Counted from the first letter of the stretch, positions 1-4,899 are shown. The stretch: DNA of 6,656 nucleotides from Actinomycetota bacterium (GCA_009918865.1 RGCY01000066.1:1-6656); one strand, 5' to 3'. Program-made: numbers and translations. The notes: generated by a model not told the origin, from the sequence alone.

Positions 1-2287
1 TCATCTTGATGAAGATTTCACCAAGACCGTCATCCGGGTACGAACCTGCGGTCATGTAACCCTCAGCACCGGCAACCGAGAACGACACCGTGCGGCTTGG
101 GCGTGACTTCGGCAACCGGTTACGCACCGGGCGGTACTCCACCTGCACCTGCTCACTTGCCGGGGTGCTCGTGTCGTCTTTCTTGGCCTTAGCATCCGAG
201 AGCGGCTGACCAACTTTGCAGTTATCGCGGTAGATGGCCAATGCCTTCAAACCTTGCTTCCAGCCCTGGAAGTAAATCTCTTCGACATCTTCAATCGTTG
301 CCGACTCAGGCATGTTGACAGTCTTGGAGATGGCACCGGAAAGGAATGGCTGGCAGGCGGCCATCATGCGGACGTGCCCCATCGGCTCAATGGCACGTGC
401 ACCCATGGCGCAGTCAAATACTTCATAGTGCTCCGGCTTGAGGCCAGGAGCATCAATGACGTGTCCGTGCTCACTGATGTAGGAGACGATGGCTTCGATG
501 ATTTCTTCGCCATAGCCAAGTTTGCGCAGCGCCCGCGGCACAGTCTGGTTGACGATTTGCATGGAACCGCCACCGACCATTTTCTTGAACTTGACCAATG
601 AGAAGTCAGGCTCAATACCGGTTGTGTCGCAGTCCATCATGAAGCCGATGGTGCCGGTTGGTGCGAGCACCGATGCTTGCGCGTTGCGCCAGCCATTCAC
701 TTCACCGAGCGCGTTACCTTCGTTCCACATCTTGCTCGCCAAACGCGTGACATCTCCATCGAGTGTGGTGACTTCACGCACCGATTCATTAGCAGCGGCG
801 TGCTTGCGCATAACGCGCTTGTGCGGCTCAGCATTGCGTGCATAACCTTCGTAAGGGCCGACGATTCCTGCAAGTTCAGCCGAACGCTTGTACGCCGTTC
901 CTGTCATAAGGCTGGTGATGGCACCTGCAAGTGCGCGGCCACCTTCACTGTCGTAGGCAAGACCGCAGGCCATCAGCAGAGCGCCAAGGTTTGCGTACCC
1001 GATGCCAAGCTGGCGATATTTGCGCGTGGTGTCGCCAATTGGCTCCGTCGGGAAGTCTGCGAAGCAGATGGAGATGTCCATCGCAGTGATGATGAACTCA
1101 ACGGCTTTTGCAAACGTCGCAGCATCGAAGGTGTCATCGTCCTTGAGGAACTTCAACAGGTTCAACGACGCGAGATTGCAGGAAGAGTTGTCAAGCGACA
1201 TGTACTCGCTGCACGGGTTGGATGCAGTGATGCGACCGGTCTCGGGGTTGGTGTGCCAGTCGTTGATGGTGTCGTCGTATTGAATGCCCGGGTCAGCACA
1301 TGCCCACGCCGCTTCACACATGCGACGGAAAAGACCCTTGGCGTCGATAGTTTCGACAACTTCACCAGTGGCGCGGCCGCGCAATCCGAACTCGCTACCG
1401 GCATCCACGGCACGCATGAACTCATCACTCACACGCACAGAGTTGTTTGCGTTTTGGTACTGCACACTAACGATGTCTTTACCACCAAGATCCATATCGA
1501 ATCCAGCGTCGCGAAGCGCGCGAATCTTGTCTTCTTCACGCACCTTGGTCTCAATGAACTCTTCGATGTCCGGGTGATCCACATCGAGCACGACCATCTT
1601 CGCTGCGCGCCGAGTGGCGCCACCAGATTTGATGGTGCCGGCCGAGGCATCTGCACCGCGCATGAATGACACCGGGCCGCTTGCAGTGCCGCCGCTGGAC
1701 AGCAGTTCTTTACTTGAGCGAATGCGCGAAAGATTCAGACCAGCACCCGAACCGCCCTTGAAGATCAGGCCTTCTTCACGGTACCAATTCAAGATGGAAT
1801 CCATGGTGTCGTCCACGCTGAGAATGAAGCAGGCGCTGACTTGCTGCGGTGAAGACGTGCCAACGTTGAACCACACTGGCGAGTTGAACGAGAACACTTG
1901 GTGCAACAGCATCCAGGTGAGCTCGTGCTCAAAGATTTCGGCGTCAGCTTCTGAGCTGAAGTAGCCGAAGTCGCGACCGGCTTTGGTGTAGGTGAGAACC
2001 ACACGGTCGATGAGCTGCTTCAGGCTCCATTCACGCACTTCAGTGCCCACGGCGCCGCGGAAATACTTCGTGGTGACGATGGTGGACGCGTTGACTGACC
2101 AAAAGTCAGGGAACTCCACACCCCGCTGCTCGAACACCACTTCGTTGGTCTTCCAGTTGGTTTGCACGACATCGCGACGCTCCCACGTCACATCGTCATA
2201 CGGGTGCACCCCTGGTGTGGTGTAGAGCCGTTGCAGTTTCAGGCCCGCGGTCTTCTTACCGCTTGAGGTCCCGACGGTCTCGGTCAT
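1..2287 (-). CDS. nrdJ: Adenosylcobalamin-dependent (class II) ribonucleotide reductase, C-terminus off the left edge
   Basis: Reduces ribonucleotides to deoxyribonucleotides in the cytoplasm using a thiyl radical generated from coenzyme B12; oxygen-independent. The reading frame is open from ATG at 2287 to base 1, giving 762 residues; actinobacterial NrdJ is about 950, so roughly 190 C-terminal residues, including the usual terminal cysteine motif, lie outside. Visible landmarks: the N-terminal TTPGVHPYD/RRDVV block; NSPVWFNVG followed by the first redox Cys153 (QVSACFILS); the active-site triad N357-P-C359-S-E361, with Cys359 (codon 1211-1213) as the radical cysteine; the redox partner Cys370 (NSSCNLASLNL), 11 residues on as in Thermotoga NrdJ; and the phosphate-binding loop APTGTIGFMMDC at 542-553. 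No ATP-cone is seen at the N-terminus. Start choice: GAAGGGGAAG lies 5 nt before the ATG. It follows nrdR after 85 bp and is probably co-transcribed with it. Annotation from family motifs is very secure. Confidence 0.97.
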   Translation of the reverse strand, partial: MTETVGTSSGKKTAGLKLQRLYTTPGVHPYDDVTWERRDVVQTNWKTNEVVFEQRGVEFPDFWSVNASTIVTTKYFRGAVGTEVREWSLKQLIDRVVLTYTKAGRDFGYFSSEADAEIFEHELTWMLLHQVFSFNSPVWFNVGTSSPQQVSACFILSVDDTMDSILNWYREEGLIFKGGSGAGLNLSRIRSSKELLSSGGTASGPVSFMRGADASAGTIKSGGATRRAAKMVVLDVDHPDIEEFIETKVREEDKIRALRDAGFDMDLGGKDIVSVQYQNANNSVRVSDEFMRAVDAGSEFGLRGRATGEVVETIDAKGLFRRMCEAAWACADPGIQYDDTINDWHTNPETGRITASNPCSEYMSLDNSSCNLASLNLLKFLKDDDTFDAATFAKAVEFIITAMDISICFADFPTEPIGDTTRKYRQLGIGYANLGALLMACGLAYDSEGGRALAGAITSLMTGTAYKRSAELAGIVGPYEGYARNAEPHKRVMRKHAAANESVREVTTLDGDVTRLASKMWNEGNALGEVNGWRNAQASVLAPTGTIGFMMDCDTTGIEPDFSLVKFKKMVGGGSMQIVNQTVPRALRKLGYGEEIIEAIVSYISEHGHVIDAPGLKPEHYEVFDCAMGARAIEPMGHVRMMAACQPFLSGAISKTVNMPESATIEDVEEIYFQGWKQGLKALAIYRDNCKVGQPLSDAKAKKDDTSTPASEQVQVEYRPVRNRLPKSRPSRTVSFSVAGAEGYMTAGSYPDDGLGEIFIKM

Positions 2288-2351
2288 TGCGTCTTCCCCT
2301 TCATCAGTGTGTCTGGTTTTTTAACTCGTGGTGGTGCGTGGTGCTGCGGTG

Positions 2352-2368
2352 TGGGTCTTCACGACCCA
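2352..2368 (-). other. Stem-loop between nrdR and nrdJ
   Basis: A perfect 6-bp inverted repeat, TGGGTC / GACCCA, with a 5-nt loop starts 4 nt after the nrdR stop codon. Read on the minus strand it is not followed by a U-tract, so it is not a standard terminator. It could stabilise the nrdR 3' end or lower read-through into nrdJ. The rest of the 85-bp gap (2288-2372) holds the nrdJ ribosome binding site and an A6 run on the minus strand (around 2315-2321). Function is inferred only. Confidence 0.35.
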
Positions 2369-2372
2369 GGGC

Positions 2373-2870
2373 TCACTGGCCCGATGTATGACCCACGCGG
2401 GTCGGTGGCTCGACGGCTGTCGGTGGACCTTCGGCTCGCAACAGCGCAATTTCGGCTTCAAAATCTTCAAGGGTGTCAAACGAGCGGTACACCGACGCAA
2501 AACGCAGGTAAGCAACTTCATCCAACTCGCGCAAGGGCGCAAGAATTGCAAGTCCTACTTCCACACTGGGAATCTCCGACACCCCAGTTGCACGCAAGTT
2601 GTCTTCAACGCGTTGTGCCAACAATCCAAGGGCTGCCTCGTCCACCGGACGCCCCTGACACGCCTTGCGCACGCCGGCGAGCACCTTGGTGCGGCTAAAT
2701 GGTTCGACTACCCCACTGGTCTTGAGGATGGACAGTGTCATCTGCTCGACAGTTGTGAAGCGACGTGAACAATCCGAGCACTGGCGACGGCGACGCACGG
2801 CGGTTCCGTCATCGGCAATGCGCGAATCAATCACTCGGGTGTCATCTGCCTTGCAAAATGGACAGTTCAT
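2373..2870 (-). CDS. nrdR: Transcriptional repressor NrdR of ribonucleotide reductase genes
   Basis: A 165-residue NrdR, within the family's usual 150-170. It is a nucleotide-sensing repressor that binds ATP/dATP through its ATP-cone and represses nrd operons at paired NrdR boxes. The N-terminal zinc ribbon is intact: C3-P-F-C6 and C31-S-D-C34, with the family blocks TRVIDSR (11-17) and RRRRQC (26-31). The ATP-cone runs about residues 46-136 and ends in RELDEVAYLRFASVYRSF. The last 30 residues are a poorly conserved tail rich in Pro, Glu and Thr. Start choice: ATG at 2870 puts MNCPFC at the N-terminus, as in the family, and has AGGAGGTG just upstream; the frame stays open to 2999 but that extension has no family match. 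It is the first gene of a predicted nrdR-nrdJ operon with its own control region at about 2960-3062. Confidence 0.97.
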   Translation of the reverse strand: MNCPFCKADDTRVIDSRIADDGTAVRRRRQCSDCSRRFTTVEQMTLSILKTSGVVEPFSRTKVLAGVRKACQGRPVDEAALGLLAQRVEDNLRATGVSEIPSVEVGLAILAPLRELDEVAYLRFASVYRSFDTLEDFEAEIALLRAEGPPTAVEPPTRVGHTSGQ

Positions 2871-2882
2871 CGCGCACCTCCT
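2871..2882 (-). promoter_or_regulatory. nrdR ribosome binding site
   Basis: On the minus strand GAGGAGGTGCGCG directly precedes ATG at 2870. This near-perfect Shine-Dalgarno sequence decides the start against the longer upstream-open frame. Confidence 0.85.
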
Positions 2883-2894
2883 CACAATTTTGTG
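2883..2894. repeat. 12-bp palindrome next to the nrdR ribosome binding site
   Basis: CACAATTTTGTG is an inverted repeat with 5-bp arms (CACAA / TTGTG), abutting the nrdR Shine-Dalgarno region. It could be a small operator or chance; no known operator family is claimed. Confidence 0.25.
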
Positions 2895-2899
2895 GACCC

Positions 2900-2916
2900 A
2901 AAAACCGAGCACTCGG
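2900..2916 (-). terminator. Possible attenuator hairpin in the nrdRJ leader
   Basis: Read on the minus strand, CCGAGTGCTCGG (2916-2905) is followed immediately by TTTTT (2904-2900). The stem is only 4 bp around a GUGC tetraloop, or 5 bp with an impossibly tight loop, so as a terminator it is weak. It sits about 18 nt before the nrdR Shine-Dalgarno sequence, inside the predicted leader, so it would act on nrdRJ itself. A second small hairpin (CGGC / GCCG around TCTTTTC, about 2927-2941) lies just upstream. Confidence 0.25.
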
Positions 2917-3014
2917 GGTGGTATCGGCGGCGAAAAGAGCCGACACTGCCCTGATGTGGGGACGATCAAGGGGCTTTCTTGGGGACATCTTGGGGACAAC
3001 CTGTGTGCTCAGAA

Positions 3015-3030
3015 CCACTATCTGTGGACA
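3015..3030. promoter_or_regulatory. NrdR box 1 (promoter-proximal)
   Basis: The 16-bp window matches the known NrdR box acaCwAtATaTwGtgt at 7 of the 10 core positions (CTATCTGTGG against CwAtATaTwG). It shares the flanking AACCACTA with box 2, exactly 32 bp away. It covers the candidate -10, as expected for repression. Confidence 0.6.
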
Positions 3031-3046
3031 AATCACACTGGTGTAA
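3017..3046 (-). promoter_or_regulatory. Candidate nrdRJ promoter
   Basis: On the minus strand, TTACAC (-35, 3046-3041), an 18-bp spacer and GATAGT (-10, 3022-3017) form a plausible sigma-70-type promoter. Transcription would start near 3010, giving a leader of about 140 nt. It is supported mainly by the placement of the two NrdR boxes over and beside these elements. No B12-riboswitch box is seen in the leader. Confidence 0.45.
3023..3031 (-). promoter_or_regulatory. DnaA box TTGTCCACA overlapping the nrdRJ promoter
   Basis: An exact match to the DnaA box preferred in high-GC actinobacteria (TTGTCCACA). It overlaps NrdR-box-like site 1 (3015-3030) and abuts the candidate -10 element. In E. 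coli, DnaA is known to bind the nrdAB promoter; a similar input here is inferred from position. Confidence 0.6.
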
Positions 3047-3062
3047 CCACTAGATGTAGGAC
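3047..3062. promoter_or_regulatory. NrdR box 2 (promoter-distal)
   Basis: The core CTAGATGTAG matches the NrdR consensus CwAtATaTwG at 8 of 10 positions and is symmetric at its ends (CTA / TAG). It lies 32 bp, three helical turns, from box 1, the spacing typical of paired NrdR boxes. It sits immediately upstream of the candidate -35. Confidence 0.65.
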
Positions 3063-3130
3063 TCTACGCGGTTGAGTCTCTGGGGGCAAGTACCCGGTGA
3101 AAGTGAATTTTTCGTGTCGCGCAGGTGGAT

Positions 3131-3174
3131 AAAAAACCGCAGGTCATGCGGCAGACAAGGCGGCATGGCCTGCG
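3131..3174 (-). terminator. Rho-independent terminator of the LysM-gene transcript
   Basis: Arms 3138-3149 and 3163-3174 form a 12-bp stem with a single G-U wobble and a 13-nt loop. On the minus strand the stem is followed at once by GTTTTTTAT, a classic intrinsic terminator. It separates the SOS-controlled LysM gene from the nrdRJ promoter, so the two same-strand units should be independently transcribed. Confidence 0.85.
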
Positions 3175-3294
3175 CTCACGCGGCGTGTCGTGTGCTCGCG
3201 CCACGCCTACGACACCTGAGTTTCGGAGCGCTGAAAACTGATCATCAGCCAGGGCATGGACGGCAGACAACTAGGCGCCGAAACTCAAGCCGAA
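3175..3294 (-). other. Structured 3' untranslated region of the LysM gene
   Basis: No coding sequence is supported between the LysM-protein stop and its terminator. The stretch is rich in inverted repeats: a perfect 10-bp pair TGAGTTTCGG (3217-3226) / CCGAAACTCA (3278-3287) closing a 51-nt loop, and GTGTCGT (3185-3191) / ACGACAC (3209-3215), competing with GGCGTG (3182-3187) / CACGCC (3202-3207). The 10-mer CGGCAGACAA occurs at 3261-3270 and again at 3149-3158 in the terminator loop. It may be a stable 3' UTR or a small RNA released from it. No known RNA family is recognised. Confidence 0.4.
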
Positions 3295-3735
3295 TTACTG
3301 AGGAACCGCTATGGATTGACCTGCGCTCAGACCACCAGATGCCGCAGGGTTGAGGCGCAACAGGGTTGCCACTGTGTCGCGACGGTCAGCTCCCGGGTTG
3401 ATGCGTCCAGCGATGGCCCACAACGTGTCCCCCGGCTGCACCGTGTAGGTGGATGTGGTGCTTGAGGCTTGCACATCAGTGCTCGTTGCCAACGTCAGCA
3501 GTGCGGCGCCGGCGACAGCCGTGAGCAGCGCGCTAGTGATGCTCACCGCAAGTCGACCACGGCGAGTTAAGCGCACAGACGTGCTGGCCGCGGAACGCTG
3601 CCGCGCAGGAGCAGTGCGTTGCGCCTGACCGCTCACTGAATCGCAGGCTGCTCCTGAACGAGTTGATGCCCACGCCTGTTGACCTGCGCGCACGCGCAGT
3701 GGTCGGGACGACTCCATGACGGTGACTGTGGCCAT
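3295..3735 (-). CDS. Membrane-anchored LysM protein, probable SOS cell-division suppressor (ChiZ/DivS-like)
   Basis: A 146-residue protein. Residues 1-60 form a basic, Ser/Ala/Arg-rich cytoplasmic region ending in a positive patch (LTRRGR). Residues about 62-84 are one hydrophobic membrane helix, followed by a short Ser/Thr linker and one extracytoplasmic LysM domain at 97-144 (YTVQPGDTLWAIAGRINPG ... LSAGQSIAVPQ) that should bind peptidoglycan. Start: ATG at 3735, with AGGAGGA 6 nt upstream. Its position, divergent from lexA with LexA boxes in its promoter and upstream of nrdR, matches M. tuberculosis Rv2719c (ChiZ) and C. glutamicum DivS, which inhibit division during the SOS response. The LysM domain and topology are read from the sequence; the role as division inhibitor is inferred from synteny and operators. 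It could be another cell-wall-binding protein. Residues 1-60 look fast-evolving. Confidence 0.85.
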   Translation of the reverse strand: MATVTVMESSRPLRVRAGQQAWASTRSGAACDSVSGQAQRTAPARQRSAASTSVRLTRRGRLAVSITSALLTAVAGAALLTLATSTDVQASSTTSTYTVQPGDTLWAIAGRINPGADRRDTVATLLRLNPAASGGLSAGQSIAVPQ

Positions 3736-3748
3736 GTTGATTCCTCCT
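3736..3748 (-). promoter_or_regulatory. LysM-gene ribosome binding site
   Basis: AGGAGGAATCAAC immediately precedes the ATG at 3735, a strong Shine-Dalgarno sequence that fixes this start over the internal ATG seven codons in. Confidence 0.8.
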
Positions 3749-3797
3749 GCATCTGACTACCGCGCACACCTATCGGCGTGGGTGCCCGCGTGGTTAT

Positions 3798-3813
3798 TCG
3801 AACGGGTGTTCGA
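3798..3813. promoter_or_regulatory. LexA operator (SOS box) 1
   Basis: TCGAACGGGTGTTCGA has perfect CGAAC / GTTCG half sites in the actinobacterial/Gram-positive SOS-box form CGAAC-N4-GTTYG; one of the four spacer bases departs from the stricter CGAACRNRYGTTYG. It lies just downstream of the predicted start of the LysM-gene transcript, a position that would block elongation or clearance. Confidence 0.9.
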
Positions 3814-3814
3814 A

Positions 3815-3828
3815 CGAACGCATGTGCG
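3815..3828. promoter_or_regulatory. LexA operator (SOS box) 2, imperfect
   Basis: CGAACGCATGTGCG matches CGAACRNRYGTTYG at every position but one (T to G in the right half). Its left edge is 16 bp from that of box 1, so it is a tandem, probably weaker site. It covers the predicted transcription start of the LysM gene. Confidence 0.65.
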
Positions 3829-3829
3829 A

Positions 3830-3858
3830 TTTGTAGCATGGGGGGCAGACATTGGCAA
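3830..3858 (-). promoter_or_regulatory. Candidate LysM-gene promoter
   Basis: On the minus strand, TTGCCA (-35, 3858-3853), a 17-bp spacer and TACAAA (-10, 3835-3830) make a good sigma-70-type promoter. The start would fall near 3823, inside SOS box 2 and just before SOS box 1. This gives a leader of about 90 nt before ATG at 3735. Confidence 0.5.
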
Positions 3859-3867
3859 CACTCGGGT

Positions 3868-3881
3868 CGAACAAATGTTTG
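3868..3881. promoter_or_regulatory. LexA operator (SOS box) 3, lexA autoregulation
   Basis: CGAACAAATGTTTG matches CGAACRNRYGTTYG at every position and extends to a 16-bp TCGAAC...GTTTGA. It overlaps the -35 element of the candidate lexA promoter, as expected for lexA autorepression. Confidence 0.92.
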
Positions 3882-3907
3882 ATTTCTTGTGCCAGGACGG
3901 CTAGTCT
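3879..3907 (+). promoter_or_regulatory. Candidate lexA promoter
   Basis: TTGATT (3879-3884), a 17-bp spacer and TAGTCT (3902-3907). Transcription would begin at about 3913-3915, giving a leader of about 145 nt. The overlap of its -35 with SOS box 3 supports the assignment. Confidence 0.55.
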
Positions 3908-3912
3908 CAGCG

Positions 3913-3936
3913 TGTCATCCCCACCGAGGGATGACA
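3913..3936 (+). other. Stem-loop at the predicted 5' end of the lexA mRNA
   Basis: A perfect 9-bp inverted repeat, TGTCATCCC / GGGATGACA, with a 6-nt loop (CACCGA). No U-tract follows, so it is not a terminator. It lies almost exactly at the predicted transcript start and could protect the mRNA from 5'-end decay. A second stem, GCTGGT (4002-4007) / ACCAGC (4015-4020), lies nearer the start codon, and CCGGTAGCG is repeated 18 bp apart (3958, 3976). No gene is supported in this leader. Confidence 0.45.
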
Positions 3937-4059
3937 TAGCTGGCAGAGCAGCAGTGACCGGTAGCGCAGATGTCGCCGGTAGCGAGAGCGTTAGTGCCAG
4001 GGCTGGTCGCTCAAACCAGCAGTGCCAAGGACTGACTATGTGCGTGAAGGAAGGCCAAT

Positions 4060-4854
4060 ATGAACGCGGACGATGTTGCCCCCGAATCCTCACTGGGGAA
4101 GCCAGCAAGCACCGGGGACGACGCACCTGGCAAGGTCATCGCGCTAGAACAGGGTCGTCGCTCGCGTAAGTCGAGTAAATCGAGCGTCAACCCCGGCCCG
4201 ACAGCCCGGCAGCAGCAGATTTTGCAGTTCATCGTGACCTGCACGCAGGAACGCGGCTACCCACCGTCGATGCGAGAGATTGCGGATGCGGTTGGGCTCA
4301 GCAGCACATCCAGTGTGCAGCACCAGATTCAAGCGCTGCAGGCACGTGGACTCATCAGCCAGGCTGGTGGTGTGTCGCGCGGCATCACCGTCACGTCGCC
4401 GTCTGCAGGAGATGTCGCGGAGTCCGAGTTTGCCGGTGACGAGCGGTCGGTCGCGGTCAGCGACGACATCACCGCACACTCCACGTTGGTGCCGTTGGTG
4501 GGTCGGATTGCGGCTGGTGGGCCAATCACAGCCACTGAGCACGTTGAAGATGTTTTCGCGCTACCCAAGCAACTCGTTGGCGACGGCGCGTTGTTCATGC
4601 TGAAGGTAGTTGGTGATTCCATGGTGGATGCGGCCATCTGTGACGGCGACTGGGTCGTCGTGCGTCAGCAAAATACATGTGAACAGGGCGACATCGTCGC
4701 GGCACTGCTGGATGACGAAGCAACCGTGAAGGTCTTCAAGCGTGACCGGGATGGTCATGTGTGGTTGATGCCGCGTAACCGCGACTACACGCCGATTGCC
4801 GGCGACAGCGCCAGCATCATGGGCAAAGTCGTGACCGTGTTACGCAAGGTGTGA
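4060..4854 (+). CDS. lexA: LexA repressor, self-cleaving SOS regulator
   Basis: Represses SOS genes and inactivates itself when RecA filaments on single-stranded DNA stimulate autoproteolysis. The N-terminal winged helix-turn-helix spans about residues 47-110 (TARQQQILQFI ... GYPPSMREIADAVGLSS ... GLISQAGG). The S24 peptidase half runs about 143-264. The cleavage site is A152-G153 in LVGRIAAGGP; the catalytic dyad is S187 (VVGDSMVD) and K224 (ATVKVFKR). All key residues are present. At 264 aa it is longer than the roughly 200-240 typical of the family, through a basic 45-residue N-terminal tail and a long acidic linker (about 112-142). Start: ATG at 4060 behind GAAGGAAGG; no other usable start precedes the DNA-binding domain. 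It is divergent from the LysM gene, with SOS box 3 over its promoter, and convergent with the helicase gene 45 bp away. Confidence 0.97.
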   Translation: MNADDVAPESSLGKPASTGDDAPGKVIALEQGRRSRKSSKSSVNPGPTARQQQILQFIVTCTQERGYPPSMREIADAVGLSSTSSVQHQIQALQARGLISQAGGVSRGITVTSPSAGDVAESEFAGDERSVAVSDDITAHSTLVPLVGRIAAGGPITATEHVEDVFALPKQLVGDGALFMLKVVGDSMVDAAICDGDWVVVRQQNTCEQGDIVAALLDDEATVKVFKRDRDGHVWLMPRNRDYTPIAGDSASIMGKVVTVLRKV

Positions 4855-4899
4855 ATCCCGGACCGGACAACAGCAAGGCGAAGAACGTCAGTTTTGCCG

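Larger units (their letters stand above)
2891..3132 (-). promoter_or_regulatory. Cluster of DnaA-box-like motifs upstream of nrdRJ
   Basis: Six motifs in one orientation (minus strand) resemble the DnaA box. 3023-3031 is TTGTCCACA (see its own entry). 2991-2999 is TTGTCCCCA, one mismatch. 2980-2988 is ATGTCCCCA and 2957-2965 is TCGTCCCCA, two mismatches each. 2891-2899 is GGGTCCACA, with the GTCCACA core intact. 3124-3132 is TTATCCACC, one mismatch from the E. coli-type TTATCCACA. Two of them are phased by 11 bp, one helical turn. Only the first is a confident site; the clustering is what the sequence shows, DnaA binding is inference. Most lie in the predicted nrdRJ 5' leader, so some could instead be RNA-level repeats. 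Confidence 0.45.

Noticed and set aside
677..1669. A 330-codon open frame on the plus strand, and several shorter plus-strand frames between 254 and 2225
   Set aside because: They lie entirely antisense to nrdJ, whose minus-strand frame matches the NrdJ family end to end. Their translations show no recognisable domain and they lack convincing ribosome binding sites.
2109..2148. Possible LexA-like sequence CGAACACCACTTCG inside nrdJ
   Set aside because: Several mismatches in the right half and spacer against CGAACRNRYGTTYG; it is simply coding sequence.
2871..2999. N-terminal extension of NrdR to an ATG at 2999
   Set aside because: The family begins with M-x-C-P-F-C, encoded at 2870, directly behind a near-perfect Shine-Dalgarno sequence. 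The extension would also run through the predicted leader and its repeats.
2871..3060. Cobalamin riboswitch ahead of nrdR/nrdJ
   Set aside because: I looked because the enzyme uses B12, but found no B12-box-like GCCACTG on the minus strand, and the leader (about 140 nt) is short for that class.
3238..3248. CTGATCATCAG inverted repeat in the LysM-gene 3' UTR
   Set aside because: A 5-bp stem with a one-base loop cannot fold as a hairpin; at best a minor part of the larger structure.
3970..4035. Short plus-strand frame of 21 codons in the lexA leader (ATG at 3970), and an ATG at 4038 out of frame with lexA
   Set aside because: No Shine-Dalgarno sequence precedes the 3970 ATG and no meaningful product results. 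The 4038 frame overlaps lexA in a different phase and lacks any domain.
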